Assembly: GCA_022579005.1 (NCBI GenBank) | Contig: MU401612.1 | Span: 26,776-90,775, forward strand | Direction: 5' to 3' | DNA: 64,000 bases | Source of the DNA: Poronia punctata | Lineage: Eukaryota > Ascomycota > Sordariomycetes > Xylariales > Xylariaceae | Shown here: in pieces, positions 50,884 through 64,000 of the stretch | How the letters are laid out: each line of letters begins with the position of its first letter | How positions within the stretch are numbered: position 1 is the first letter of the stretch | Position numbers and translations under genes: made by a program | Notes under the pieces: model-generated | Databases searched by the model: none | Told to the model about the DNA's origin: nothing | The model's input: only the letters and a program-made list of their open reading frames with translations

Positions 50884-53800
50884 ACTTTCTTTAAAAAAAT
50901 AACTTATTTTAAAGCATAACCTAGCTTTAAACTAGTATTTTTTAAATTTTTAATTAGTTACTTTTTAGCTAAAAAAAGATTGCTTTAAATATTTACTAAT
51001 TACTATAATAGTTAAAGCCTTTATATTATTATACTATAGTATAGTTTTTTTATAACTAACTATATTATATTAACTATATAAAGTACTTTTTTATTATATA
51101 TTTTATTTTTGCATTTTTTAAGTTATATTTATTATAGCTTTATTATTATTTTTATAAAGTTTATTAATTTTTTTTTTGCTGCTTTTAACTATTTAGCAAG
51201 TTGTATTAAAGGCCTTATAGCTTTAAAATGCTATTTATAAAAGTTTTTTAGTAATTTTGCGCTATTTTTAAAGTTTTTAGCAAAGTACTATTTTTTATTA
51301 GTTTTTTATTTTTTTTAGTTAACTTTATATTATAGTTTATTATAGTATAGTTTTAATATATAAATTTTTTTAACTATAAACTTTTTTTTTTTACTTATAA
51401 GCTTAACTATTTTTTTATTTAAATTTATAGCTTTTTGTTTTAGTAATAAATTATTAAAGTATTTATAAAGCTAGTCTATATAGTACTTATTAATTATATA
51501 CTATAAGCGCAGCACTTTAAAAATATAAGTATTGCTATTTTAATATAATATTTAAAATTTTTGCTAAGTTATAAAGTAGTTAAGCTTATTAAAAAGTTAG
51601 TTAGTTTACTATAATTAATGTTTTTTTAAAATAAACATATAGTTTTTAACATTAAAGTTAAGCTTTTTATAACTTTTATTAGCTTAATTTATTATTTACT
51701 TTTAAGCTTATTATAAATACGCTTTTGCTATATAAACATAGTTTTTAATTTTTTAAGCTTTACTTTAAGCTTCTTTTTATAGTTAAGCCTTTTTTTAAAG
51801 TAAATTTTTTAATTCTTTTTTTAAGGTTTTATTTTTTTAGTTAAAGTAAAATAATATTAAAAACCTTATTTTTACTTTATAAAGCAATAGACCTATAAAC
51901 TTATATAAAATTATAGCTTATATATAATTTATTGCTAAAAAACTTTTTAACTAGTTATTTTAATAGTAGCTAATATAAAAGCGTAGCTATTAGTTTAAGT
52001 ATTTATTTATAATTTTTGCTTGCTTTATAATTTTATAATAGCTAGCTAAAACTAGTATTTATATAATTTTTAAAATTTTAGCTAGTTTATTAATAAAAGC
52101 AAATATAAATTAAGGTTTACAGTTTAAAATAATAGTTATAAGCAAGCTAAAAACTTAAAACGGCTTTTTATAGTATATTTAAGCTGCTTATTACGCAATA
52201 ACTTTTATAGTATAAAGTATAGTTTAAGCTTTTTTGCTTAACTTGTTTACTATAATTATAACATTATTAAACTTATATTTGTTTTTTAACATTTATTTAA
52301 AATTAATTACTAAATATTGCTATATACGCTTAAGTATTAAAAGTAGTATTAGTTTTTTTAATATTTTATTTTTTAAAACTTTTATTAGTTTATATTATAA
52401 GTAGTTAGCTATATATTTATTATAATTATTTCTTAACCTAAGCTATTAATACTATTTTACTACTAGTTATTTTTTTTTTAAGTATACTATTAGCATTTAT
52501 TTATAAGCTTTTTTAATTAGCTTTATATATATATAAAGCAAATTTAGTATAACTAGTTATTTTTTATATATTATTAGCCTATTTTATATAGCTTATAAGT
52601 TATTAATACCTTTAGCTTAAGTTTATACTTTTTATTAATATATTTATATTTTTAAATTATTTTAGTTTTTTTATAATATTTTCTTAATAAGCTAAAAACT
52701 TATAAAACTTTTTACTTTCTTTTAAAGTTTAAATATAAATATTTTAATAAGTATTTTATTTATTTACCTAGCTATAAATTTTATTATTATTAGTTTAAAA
52801 AGTATAGCATACTATTATAACTTTTTTTTAGCCTTTTAAGTAATAACGTTTTTTTACTTTTTTAATAAAGCATTAGCTATAACGTTTTTTTTTTTTAGTT
52901 TATATATTACTACAAAGTTATATTTAGCTAATAATATAAACTACCTAGCTTACTATAAGTTAAAATATTATTTTATACTAAAGTACTTTAGTGCTTTATA
53001 GTTTATAATAACTAAAAATAGCTTTTTTTATTAATATTTAATTAACTTTGCATACTATTTTTTTAACACTAAAACTACTACTAATATTTTTTTATTATAT
53101 ATTTTATAATTTAACTTTATTATTTTTATTATTTTTAAATAAAATATAACAAAATATTACTTATTATTTAAGTATAGTTATAATAGCACTTTAGCTACTA
53201 CTTTATTTAATACGTTTATTTTAACTTTTATAAGTAATTTATAGTTATAGTAGCAAAAAAAAAGCACATATTAACATTTTTTTTAATTTTTAAAATGCTT
53301 TTTTATAGCGTTTATTTTATATAAAAGCAGCATTATAATAAATAAGTACTATTAATAGCTTTGCTTTTTAGCTATATTTTTAAACAAATTTTTAATAAAA
53401 GTTATAAAATTTTTAAAAAAACTATATGCTTTTAATAGTTATAAAAGTAACTTAATCTTAAACTACTTTAATTTTAATAAAGTTAACACTAATGCTATTA
53501 AAGCTTATTATATACTTTAAAAACTTAGTCTAGATAATATAAAATTTTAATTTTTTTAAGTTAGCTTATAGCCTTGTATTGTTTAGTTTTTATAATACTT
53601 TTTTAACGTGTTTTTAATATTTTTTTAATATATTAAAGTATATAAAGATATTATTAACGTATACGTAGCAAAAATAGTTTAAATAGTTAAATAGCATATT
53701 ATTAATATACTTTTAAAATATAAACAAGCTATTAGTTAAGCTAAACAATAATACTTTATATTTATAAGCTTTATATTTAGTATAAAATATTATTAAGTTT

Positions 53801-56800
53801 TTTATTTTTACTACTATTTATATTTAGTAAAATACTTATTATACGTTTATTTTTATAAAGATTTTTACTTTAAAAATTTATAAAAAGGTCTTTTTAATTA
53901 AAAGCAAGAAATATTAGTTTTTTTTTATTAAGTTATTTAACTTTTTATAGTTTATATAAATTTGCAATCTTTTATAAGGTTTTTAAACAAATAAAACTAA
54001 TAACGCTTATAATATATTGCTTAGCTTTATAAATCCTTTTTATAAGTAGTTAATAAAGTATTTTTATATAGCTTTTAACTTATTAAAAGATATCTTATAT
54101 AATAAGCTATATTTTAAGTTATTAGGTAACTTTTTATTAAAAAATTTTATAAGGTAATTTATATTAAGTTGCTATAAAAAAAGCTTATTTAAATTAACTT
54201 TGCTAAAAGTATAAAAAAGGTTATAATATTTTAGCAATATAACTTTTAATGCTTGCTGTTTTAATTTTTTGCTTTTTTTATTAAAAAACTTTTTTACTTT
54301 TTATTTTTTAATAATAAAATTTACTTTTTTTATACTTATTATTTTTACTTAGTCTTTTAAGTAGTTAACATATACTATATATTAAAATAACAAAACTATA
54401 AGCAAGCATAACTTAGTATTTAGCTTTTTTTTATACTAAGCTATACTATTTTTTTATATTTAATATAATTTTTAAGTATTTAATAACTACTTACTAAGTG
54501 CTTTTTATATTTGCTTTTTATTATTGTTTTTTTTAGTTAAATTGTTATTTTATATAGTTCTTTTTATTTTTTTTATATTTACTTTAGCAAAGTTTTTTTT
54601 TAAGTTGTTTTATAGTTTAATTAGTTTTTTTATAAGTGCTAGCTAGTATAAGTTGTTATTATTTAGCTAGTATATAATACTTTATAAAAGGTTTTTAAAA
54701 AATAAAAAATAATAGTTTTAATAGTTTAGTAAAATTTTATATTAACTAAACTATAGTTTTTTTAATATTATAGTATATTGTATTTATAAAATAATTAGTA
54801 AAACGTTTTTAAAAGTTTGCTTATTAATATAAAATGTAGTTAATAAAATTTTATAAATATTTTAGCTACTTTTGCTATTAAACCTTATTATTATTTAATA
54901 GTTAAAGTTTATTAGTATTATAAAGTTTAAGTTTATTTTAACTTGTTTAGTAAGCTTAATATTTATAACTATCTATATGTTAGCTTTTATATTACTAAGC
55001 ATATTATTTATAAATAAAAAAGATTTATTATTTAATAAAGTATAGCTAAATATAAAAAGCTTTTTTTATATATATTTATTTATAATATTAAGTTTTTTAT
55101 ATGTTTTAATATATATTAAAAGTAACGCTTTTTTTAAGTTAAAGTTTATTTGCTTTAAGGTTATTTTTTTAACGCCTATTTAGTATTTTTTTTAATTTGT
55201 ATTTATTTTTTAAAGTTATATTTATATGCTATAAGTATTATATAAATTTATACTTGCTAGTTTAAGTTATTTCTTTTTAATAAACAATTATAAAAGGTAT
55301 AGCTTTATTCTTTATAATTAAAATAACAACTTTTAATAATAAGTGTTTTTATTTTTTTAATAAAGAGCTTAGGTTATAATTTAATTGCGTTATAGTTATT
55401 TTTTTTAGCTTTATTATATAAGCTTTTTTTATTGCTTTAAAGTAAGGCAAGTTAAGCATTGTTTATTATTAACTATGCTAGCTTAGTTATATTATTATTA
55501 GTATAAGTATTATTATTAATTAGCTTTTAAATTATTTTATGCTTATTTTTTTTTAAAAAATATATACTACTTAAGTATAGTATTAAACAAAAAAGTTAAA
55601 GTTTACAATAATATTAAAGTACTATAACGTAGTTTTTTATTATAGTTAAAAAGTAAGTTTATTATAAAATTCTTTTTTTTATTTTATATATAAAATATGC
55701 TGTTTGCTTATAAAGCAAATAAAGCTATTTTTAAAAGTTTAATAATTAGCTAGACTTTTTATTTTTAGTTTTTAATATTTAACTTTAACTTGCTACTTTT
55801 TATTAACATTTTTATATTTACTTTTTAAATAGTTTAATAGCTTAATTAAAATATTAATTACGTTTAAATAGTTATTTTATAAATAAGGTTATAAGTTTTT
55901 AGCTATAGTACCTTTTAAATAAGATTTAATATTAGCTATTTTAGCTTTATTATTTATAAACTAGTTTTTATTAGCTTTAAAGCAATTTTTTATATATTAT
56001 AGCTATACTTTAAAAGTAACTTTTTTTATTATTATTATAAAACGTTAATATTTTAACTTTTATAAATTTATAAAGTATAGTAAAAGTTAAAAAAGTATTA
56101 TTATAAAATATAAAATAGTTATATGTTAAAAGGTTTACTACTTATTAGTTTATATTAGTAACTTAGGTTTTAAAGTAGTTAATTTTGTTATATATATTAA
56201 TTAGCTTTTAAATAACGCGTTTTATAGTTTTATTAATATTGCTTATAAGTATTACTATTATAGCCTATTTATAGGCTTATTAAAAAAGCTTTACTTTTTT
56301 TTAAATATAGCAACTTTATATAAGCCTAGCTTAGTTAAATAATAAGCTTAACAAACTAAGTTAAATATTGTATTTTTGCTTATAGTAAGCAAGATATATA
56401 GGTTATTTGCTTATACTTAATAAGCTAATAATATTAAAGTATATATTTTAAATTTTTAAAATACTACTTTTAAGTAGGTTTTTATAAGGTTTTTAAATAT
56501 ACTTAAGTTTATAGTACTATTAAAATTAAATATAATATTTTTTTTATTTTTAATTAAAGTAATAAAAAAAAAGCTTAGCTTATTACTTTTTTTAATATAT
56601 AGTTTAATAAAAGCTTAAACTAACTTTTAAGTTTTTTATTAATACTATATTATGCTAATTATATATTAAAATTTTTTAAAAGTCTTTAAAGCAATTTAGT
56701 TATTAAAAATATAAGCCTAGTTAGCTAGTATATTAAGTATTTTTTTATTAAGCTTATAACTTATAGTTTTTATATTTATATTTTAAAATAAATATAAAAT

Positions 56801-57095
56801 AATAATAAATTGTTAGCAAGCTTTTATTTAAAAGATCTTATTTACTTATAAAATAGTTTTTATAAAGTTATTATTTATATATAATATTTTAATTAAAGCT
56901 TATTATTTTATAGCTCTGCGCATTTTTGCGCGTTTTTTATTTTTTTAAGCTATAATTTTAGTATAAAACTAAAGTAGCTAAGTATTAGGTTTTTAGCAGC
57001 TTTACTAGTACTATTAAGTTAAATTAAATTTATAAGTTAAGATTATTTACATAGGTAGTTTTTAAGCTATATATTTAATTTATAAACTTTAAAAT

Positions 57096-57337
57096 TGTTG
57101 CAAATAAGTTATAAAAAAAGCAAGGCTTTAAAAAGTAACTTAATTTATTGCTAAAAATCTTAAAGTAAAGAGAAAAAAAAAAGGCCTTTAAGTTCTTATT
57201 AAGGGTGCAAGCTTATATATGCACTAAATAGTAGGGCTGCAGCTGTTTACAAGTGCAGGTCTTATATCTACTATTTAAAAGAAATAATGGCTATAAGCTA
57301 CCTGGTTAGCTATATTGCTATTAACTAATATATAACT
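57096..57337 (-). repeat. 5' LTR of retrotransposon 3
   Basis: 242 bp, partner of 50639-50883. It keeps several CA/TG sites that are TA in the other copy, and the reverse, showing independent RIP-type mutation of the two LTRs. Confidence 0.82.
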
Positions 57338-60300
57338 AATATATACTATAGTTTTAGCAAAAATTTAAACTACTTTAAAAAAAAAAACAATACTTATAAA
57401 AAAAAGCAAATATAAAAGTTGCTAATAAAAAACCTTTTAAGCTATAAAAAATAAACGTTAAAAAGTTATTTTAACTAATACTAGTAAAAAAACAAAGCTT
57501 TAACATTATATAGCACAACTTTATTAAATTAAATTATTTAAAACATTAAAACTTTAATAAACAGGTTTTTTTTTAAAAAATTAATGCTTTTATAAAATAA
57601 AGTTATAAAGTTATAATATTTTATATTAACAACTTAATATAAAACCAAAGTTTTATTTTTATAGCTAAAATAAAACCTATAATATACTTTAGTAAAATAT
57701 TAATAAAAGCAAAAAAAAAACTATACAATAAAACTAAAAATTATATGTTTAATATAGCTTTATAAACAAATTAAACTATAACTTTAGTTATATAAACTGC
57801 TTATAATAGTTTTTATAAACTATAAGGCAACATAAAGTATAGTTAACTAAAAAAATATAACTATAATAAATATTGTTAAAATAAACCTTTGCCTAGTCTA
57901 AGCATTAATATATTTAAATTAATATTACCTTAATATATAATATATTTTAAGCAAAGTAAACCTAGTATTAAACGCATTATTAAAATTGCTTATATTGCTA
58001 AATTAAAAAAACTAAAAAAAGTTATAACTTAAAAAAAATATTAAATAACATTAGCAACAAATTTGCCTATTTAATATATAACATATAAATATTTTAAAAC
58101 TTTAAAAAGAAATTAATTAAAAAATACTAAAAAAATAAAGTAATAGCTAAAATTATTGCTAAAATAAATATAAACAATATAATACTAAAAATATAATTTT
58201 AATATAAAAACAAACTTTTATACTATATACTATAACAAAAACTAAAAAAACTAGTAATACTAACTAATTATTTATAAAAAATCTTATATAAAGCATACAA
58301 TAAAAAGCATTATTTTAAACTTAAGCAAATAATAAAAAACCTTAAAGAATATACTATAAAAAATATAAGTTATAAAATTAAAAACTATATTTAGCATTGC
58401 CTTTAATATTTAAATAATAAAACAAACTATAGCAAACTACTAAAACTATTATATTTAATTTTAACTTTAAATATATTATACTACACTATAACTATAAACT
58501 TTATTATTAATATACTAACTATATTATTATAAAGCACGTTTTAGTAAATACTAAAACATAGCACTTATAATTATATAATAATAATTATATATAAATTTAG
58601 CAAAAAAACTATTTTTATCTTAAAAAACATTAAATATACAGCAGCTAAATAAAGTCTTATAATACTAAAAATACTCTTACTATATAAATAAAGTATACCT
58701 TTATAAATTATATTTAATAAAAATTTAAAATTTATTTTTAAATTATAATAAGCGCTGTTTACCTATATAGCTATAAAACTTGCTATATTAACAGCATACT
58801 ACTTATAAACAAATAAACAGTTTAAAAAAAAACTAAAACATTAAAATAGCTATAAAATACTATTATACTTATTTAAACATTTTTTAAACGTTAATAGTAA
58901 TACTGCTATAATATATATTTAATAATTTAAAGCAAAAAACGTTAAAAAAGCACTAAACAAAGTAGTTTGAAAATTTAAGCTTAAAAACCCCTTATTAGTT
59001 ATATATATACTATATAACATAACTAATTTTAAGTTATATTAGCAAATCTATTAAACAAAAGCGCAAATTACTATTAACTACGCCGCTGCTAAAATAAAAA
59101 TTAAATATAATAAAAAAAACAATAAAAAAATATAACGTAAGCAATAAGGTATACTTAAAATTATAGAAAAAATACCACCTTTTAAGCAAACCTTTACGCA
59201 AATAATTATAATAAAAAGTCAGGCCCTTTATAGTCTTTTAAAAAGTAAAAAATTTAGCATACAAATTAAATTTCTTTAAGCATTAAAAAGTCTATAAAGT
59301 AGTATTTATAACGCAATTATACCTAGCCCTTATAAGCCTAGATCCTTATACCTAACGCAAGCTAAAACTAAGTTAGGTTTTTATAAATAAAGATAACAAA
59401 TAATAAAAATTATATAAAGATAAAAAAATTATAAATAAACGTACTAAAAAAATATTAACTTAAATATACTTAAAATACCTAATAAAGTAAAAAAGTTACT
59501 TTACTATTTATAATATATAATATCCTAAAAATACCTTTATATAAAATATATTAAAAATAGTTAAGTAATATAATAAAAAAAACCTATTATTGCTATAAAA
59601 ACTAAAAAGCATAGTATAAAAGCTTTTAAATAAAAACTTTAGCTTTTTAAATTATATACTAATAAATAAGTAAAAAATAGTTAACGTAGTACTGCTAATA
59701 AACATATAAGTATAAATATTATAATAACATTACTAACTACTTTTTACTAATTATTTAACTACTATATAACATTTTTAACATTTATACTTATATTACTAAA
59801 TTATTACATTTTAATAAAATAACATATTTATTTTACTTATTATTATTATTTTATAAACTTATTATTATAATTAATTTACTATTTAATAGCATATAGCATA
59901 TAGGCTTTCTTTAACTTTAAATTTTTATAAGCAAAGCTAATAAAAGTAATATTACTTAGCTAAAATTAATATAACTAGTTATATAAACAAGCTAACTTAA
60001 TATATACTAATATGCTTTAAAGTACAAAGCTTGCAAATAAACGAAATAAAAAAACTATTATTACGTTAAATAAATTTAGCATTAATAAAACAAAATATAA
60101 TAGCGCTTAAAATAAATTAAGCTATTAAATATAAGTTATATAAAACATTGCCTTAAAACTTTATTTTTTATATTAAAAAGTTTTAATATATTTAATACCT
60201 TATTGCTTAAATAGTAAACAATTAAATAATACTTTATAAAATAACGTTAAAAACGTTTTTAAAAAAGCTATAAAAGTAAGCAACGCAAAAAAATAAAAAA

Positions 60301-61374
60301 CCAATATATAAATTATTATATTTAAACTAATTTTAAAGCAGCTAAAAGCAATAAAAATAGCTAAAAACACAACTGCTAACTTTAGCACTATACTAAATAT
60401 AATTAATATAAATATTAAATTATTTAGTTTAAATTTGCTTTTATATAACTTAAAAAAATAAACAATTTTAAAATACTAGCAATAGTAAGCAAATATATAT
60501 AATTATAAATATAAAAAAGCATTACCTATAATAACAATACTACTATTTAAACATATATAACTTATGCTACTTAAACTACTTACGCTACCTATACTACCTA
60601 AACATATTACTTTTGCTTTAACTACTATAAATAATAAATAACTTAAAATAAGCGTTAAAAAGCATATAGCAAACAATATTTTTTTAAAAACTAAAAAACA
60701 AAAGTTTAACAATATTATTATAACATATTAATTACTAAAAGCACTAAAATAGTTAAAGCAAATTAAACTATTATTTAAATAAAACGTAACTATATAAGCA
60801 AATAAATAAATAATAAATAATAAATAACGTTATTACTTTAATAAATATATTAAAAAAATAATTAATATAAAAATTAAATATAAACTAAAAAAAGCACTTA
60901 TTAATAAGCTAATATAAGCATACGTAGCTAATATAATTAACACTACTTTAAAAGCAACTTTAAAAAATAAAAAAATCTAAACACTTTAAAAGCAATTTAA
61001 AATCTTATAAAAAGTTAACAACAAAGCTATAAATAATATCTTTTTTAAAAAAAAAGCTTTTAATAAACTAATAAAAAAATGCTAATTATTAAAAACAGCA
61101 CTTATAAATTTAAATATAAAACATAAAAAAATAGTAACTAAAGTAGCTAAAGTTAAAAAATATATACTAATAAATAAAAAAAAAAACTAAAACAAACTAC
61201 TTTAGCAATAAATAATAAGCTAAATAGCAAACTAGCTAAAAAAAAATTACTACTATATTTTTAAATAGCAACAAAAAACAAAGTTATAAAGTATAATGCA
61301 ATAATTTTAAGATGTTAATAGTATTAAAAAAACAGGACGTTTTTTAAATTTTTTTTAAAAAAAGAGCAAACTAT

Positions 61375-61532
61375 TAAAACCTAGTTCTATAAATAATAGA
61401 TCTATAAATCCGTATCGCCCCTAAATAGGTCTCTATAGTATATAAACCCCTTTAAGACCATCTGGCCTTATTTTAATAGTTAGTTAATTTATTTACATTT
61501 TATTATATAAACCTAATGCTATTAACTTAGCA
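61375..61532 (+). repeat. 3' LTR of retrotransposon 2
   Basis: 158 bp, preceded by a purine-rich tract (AAAAAAAGAGCAAAC) that would suit a polypurine tract. It keeps the CA end. Confidence 0.82.
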
Positions 61533-63181
61533 CCTTATTAGCTTTTTATTTAGTTTTATTAATAAAATATTTGCTTTTTATAAGTACTTTTTTAAAAAGT
61601 TTTTATATATAATATTAACTTAAGCTTTTATATTTCTATTAATAATAACTTTTTTTTAGCTTTTGTTTGCTACTTAAAAAAATTATAGCTATTGTTTAAA
61701 GTAGCTTTATAGTGCTAAATACTTTATAACACTTTGCTAAAGTAAACTAACTATATTATTTTACTTTAAATTAGCTTTTAACCTTTTATTTTTAAAGTTT
61801 AACTAAGCTGCTTAAACGTTTTATACTTTACTTTTAAGCTATTTAGGTAATTTTTACTTAACTTTGCTTAATTAGCAATTTAACACTGCTTGCTTATTTT
61901 TTAAGCAATATTTAGCTATATAGCTTTTTTATTATAATAATAGCACTTTATAAAGCTATAGCTAGTATATACTAGTTTACTTTAGTTTTAATTTATTTAT
62001 TACTTAAATAAGTTATTAATTCTTTTTAAAACTATTTAAGTACTTTTAAGTTATTTACTAACTTTTTTACTTTAGCAAGCATTTAGCATATTTTTGCTTT
62101 TATAATAGTTTATATTTTTTATTAGCGTAGTACTAAGTATTCTTTTTAGCTTTATAATATATTATTATTGTATTATTAAATAATATATATTGCTTTATTA
62201 AAACTTTCTTTAGTTTTTTTAAAAGCTTATATTAATAGTTAAAAGCTAATTAGCTATTATCTTTTAATAGTATAGCGCTTTTAAGCTTTTATACTAATAC
62301 TTGCTAATAAAAAAATCTTTTAAGTTTTAATATTCTTTTATTATTATAGCTTATATAATTACTTTTAAAAAGTTTGCTTAAATAGCTTTAAATTAATATT
62401 ATTTTGCTAAATAAACTTTTAAAAGTTTTTAAAAGTAGCTTTTTTTTAAGTTATTTTAGTTTAGCATATTTTAATAAAAATGCTAATTTATTTAAACGTT
62501 ACACTTAGCTTATATTAAAGCTTATATAATTTATATTAAATTTTTATAGCTAAGCTTTTACTAATTGCCTTTTTTAAGAACTATAATTTAGTTTTTAACT
62601 TTTATAGCAGTAATATTTTACTTTAACTACTTATAAACATATATAAAAGCTTTAGCGTTATTTTTATAATATAGCTTTTTTATTTAATAAGTAGCTAAAG
62701 TATTTATAAGTTTTAATTTATTATATTAATAATTTAATTTAAAAAATTGTTATTTTAGCTTTTTAAACTTGCTTAAAAGGTTTTATAATAAAAACATTTA
62801 TTATAAAAGCTTTTATATAATAATAGTTTAAAGTAAAAAAAGTGCTGTTTAACTTTTTAACCTTTTTATTAATTATTGTTTAATAGCTAATTAACTACTT
62901 TAATAAGTAGTACTTTTTATTTTAAGTTTTTTAGTTTGCTATTAAGTTCTTTACTTTTTTTACGTTTATTATTACTTTTTTCTTTTTAGCTATTTATAAA
63001 TTTAGCTTAATTATTAGCTAGCTTTTTTTACTTTTTATTGCTTATCTTTAATATTAAGTTTATTAAGCTTATTTTTATTATTACTAGTTATTTGCTTAGC
63101 AATTATAAACTATGCTTAGTTTTTAATTTAAATCTTTTTACTAAATTTTACATTATAATTTAAAAAAAAAACCTAAAAGAA

Positions 63182-63416
63182 TATAAAAGTTTTAGCAATA
63201 AAGTAGTTATAAAGTAATATTGCTAGTAATATTAAAAATTAAATATATTAAATAACTTTTATTTAGTTAGCTAAATAAGTAATTAAACTAGCTAAAAGAA
63301 TTTAAAAAAGTATAACTAGCTAAGCTTTAGCTATTAGTTAGCATAAGTTTAGCTTATATATAATTTATATACTTATAACGCAGCTAGTAAGTTTTATAAA
63401 TAAGTGCTTTATTATA
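63182..63416 (-). repeat. 5' LTR of retrotransposon 1
   Basis: 235 bp, partner of 40676-40909. It closes the nested block on the right. Confidence 0.8.
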
Positions 63417-64000
63417 TATTGCTATTAATTTTTATATTTTTAATTGTTTTACTAAAAAAGCTAAAAATAAGCTATTAATACTGTTAATTTTTAGCGCATA
63501 GTAAGGCAAATATTATAACTATAACGTTTTATATAAAATTGCTATTTATAATAGCATAATATTTTATAATATATAGTATATAATATATATACTAAAAATA
63601 TAATATTTAAAACCCTTTAAAGTTAAAAAGCCTTACTATATTATATTAACCTTAGTATAAGTAGTAAGCATAAAAGTTTTTATTACTTTAACTATATTAA
63701 TTTACTAGTATTGCGCTTTAGCTATATTTAGCTAGTAAATTTAAATACTAATATACTAGGAGCTTTAAAAGTGCAATTAAACCTAAGTTTATAAGGTATA
63801 TTTTAAGTATATAATGTTATATATATATATATTTATTTTATAGCTAAAATTAAGTATATAAGTATAAAGTATAAGTTATTAAAAATATATAAGTACGTTT
63901 ATATAGTTTTTTAAAGCATTAGTTTAAGCAAGTATATATTTTAGTTTAGTTTTAGTTTTAATATAAGTATATATTTTCTTTTTTTACTTATTAAGTATAT
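63417..64000. other. AT-rich RIP-type DNA right of the nest
   Basis: CpA-depleted, AT-rich sequence to the window edge. No open frame or repeat shared with the rest of the window was recognised. Confidence 0.5.

Larger units (their letters stand above)
50639..57337 (-). mobile_element. Ty3/gypsy retrotransposon 3 (innermost of nest), RIP-mutated
   Basis: LTRs of about 243 bp at 50639-50883 and 57096-57337, beginning TGTTGTAAATAAG/TGTTGCAAATAAG on the plus strand. The AATAT at 50634-50638 and 57338-57342 is a candidate 5-bp target duplication. Length is 6.7 kb. It codes on the minus strand: 53661-53635 reads YVNNIFIYF, the RT YVDDxxIYS box after G-to-A and C-to-T change. The next about 100 codons (to about 53350) keep the gypsy pattern through FLG..NF..FI with stops at former Gln/Trp codons. 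It is inserted just downstream of the RT of retrotransposon 2, in the opposite orientation. Confidence 0.85.
46079..61532 (+). mobile_element. Ty3/gypsy retrotransposon 2 (middle of nest), RIP-mutated
   Basis: Equal-length 158-bp LTRs at 46079-46236 and 61375-61532, beginning TAAGACCTAG/TAAAACCTAG and ending TTAGTA/TTAGCA. This fits an original TG...CA. It interrupts retrotransposon 1. Excluding nested retrotransposon 3 its length is about 8.75 kb. Plus-strand coding: at 50360-50389 the frame reads AYINNIIIFS, a YxDD box whose two Asp codons became Asn. It is followed by a readable gypsy palm/connection region up to 50638. The remainder resumes at 57343. A YIPGKxNxVPDALSxL-type RNase H end is recognisable near 57936-57988. 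In-frame 24-bp repeats (ACTAAAAAAAATATTAAAAC) lie at about 48110-48170. Confidence 0.82.
40676..63416 (-). mobile_element. Ty3/gypsy retrotransposon 1 (outermost of nest), RIP-mutated
   Basis: LTRs of about 234 bp at 40676-40909 and 63182-63416 match apart from transitions and small indels. The interior is 40910-46078 plus 61533-63181, split by retrotransposon 2; excised length is about 7.3 kb. It codes on the minus strand. At 45453-45421 the minus frame reads LNKITIKNKYF, the gypsy reverse-transcriptase motif before YPLP, preceded by a readable LYINYKS. Thus gag lies at the high-coordinate end and integrase toward 41-43 kb. All frames are closed by TAA/TAG. A 21-bp tandem repeat (45111, 45132, 45153) lies just downstream of the RT motif. 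A second family member occupies 1-2271. Confidence 0.82.

Overview
The window looks like a filamentous ascomycete (Pezizomycotina, probably Sordariomycetes) chromosome segment. Two things point there: compact multi-exon genes with 56-224 nt GT-AG introns carrying CTRAY branch sites, and an extreme two-compartment composition. Islands of normal GC hold the genes. They are separated by blocks in which almost all CpA/TpG has become TpA, the mark of repeat-induced point mutation (RIP). All conserved genes lie in the islands; the blocks contain decayed transposons.

Layout. 1-2.27 kb: one end of a RIP-mutated Ty3/gypsy element. 3.57-9.01 kb (+): LTE1-type Ras-family exchange factor, with a 5' exon and intron joined to the long exon. 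9.6-11.5 kb: AT-rich block. 11.7-13.8 kb (+): four-exon cytochrome P450. 14.7-15.7 kb (-): cytosolic 40S ribosomal protein S0 (uS2). 16.2-23.9 kb: a 7.7-kb composite insertion flanked by a 79-bp direct repeat. It contains copies of a short repeat family and a 5.4-kb hAT transposon with 8-bp target duplications and a recognisable, RIP-killed transposase. 24.2-25.2 kb (+): mitochondrial ribosomal protein uS15m. 25.5-26.8 kb (-): V-ATPase subunit d (VMA6). 27.2-29.9 kb: AT block with a 93-bp assembly gap. 30.4-32.6 kb (+): NOP58. 33.7-37.1 kb (+): pseudogene of a secreted DUF5695-like protein carrying a premature stop, frame disruptions and a 602-bp hAT-derived MITE. 37.1-40.7 kb: short-unit repeat arrays that switch strand in the middle. 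40.7-63.4 kb: three Ty3/gypsy retrotransposons nested inside one another.

The intact genes are mostly housekeeping: cytosolic and mitochondrial translation, snoRNP assembly, vacuolar acidification and cell-cycle GTPase signalling, plus one accessory P450. They do not form a pathway. Without the 7.7-kb insertion, RPS0 and MRPS15 would be a divergent pair about 770 bp apart.

I found no clearly new defence or biosynthetic system. The strongest signals are the transposon archaeology: the three-level nest, the autonomous hAT and its MITE caught in a gene, and several unexplained repeat architectures. All exon boundaries and degenerate reading frames were derived by eye. Family names rest on remembered motifs, not on a search.
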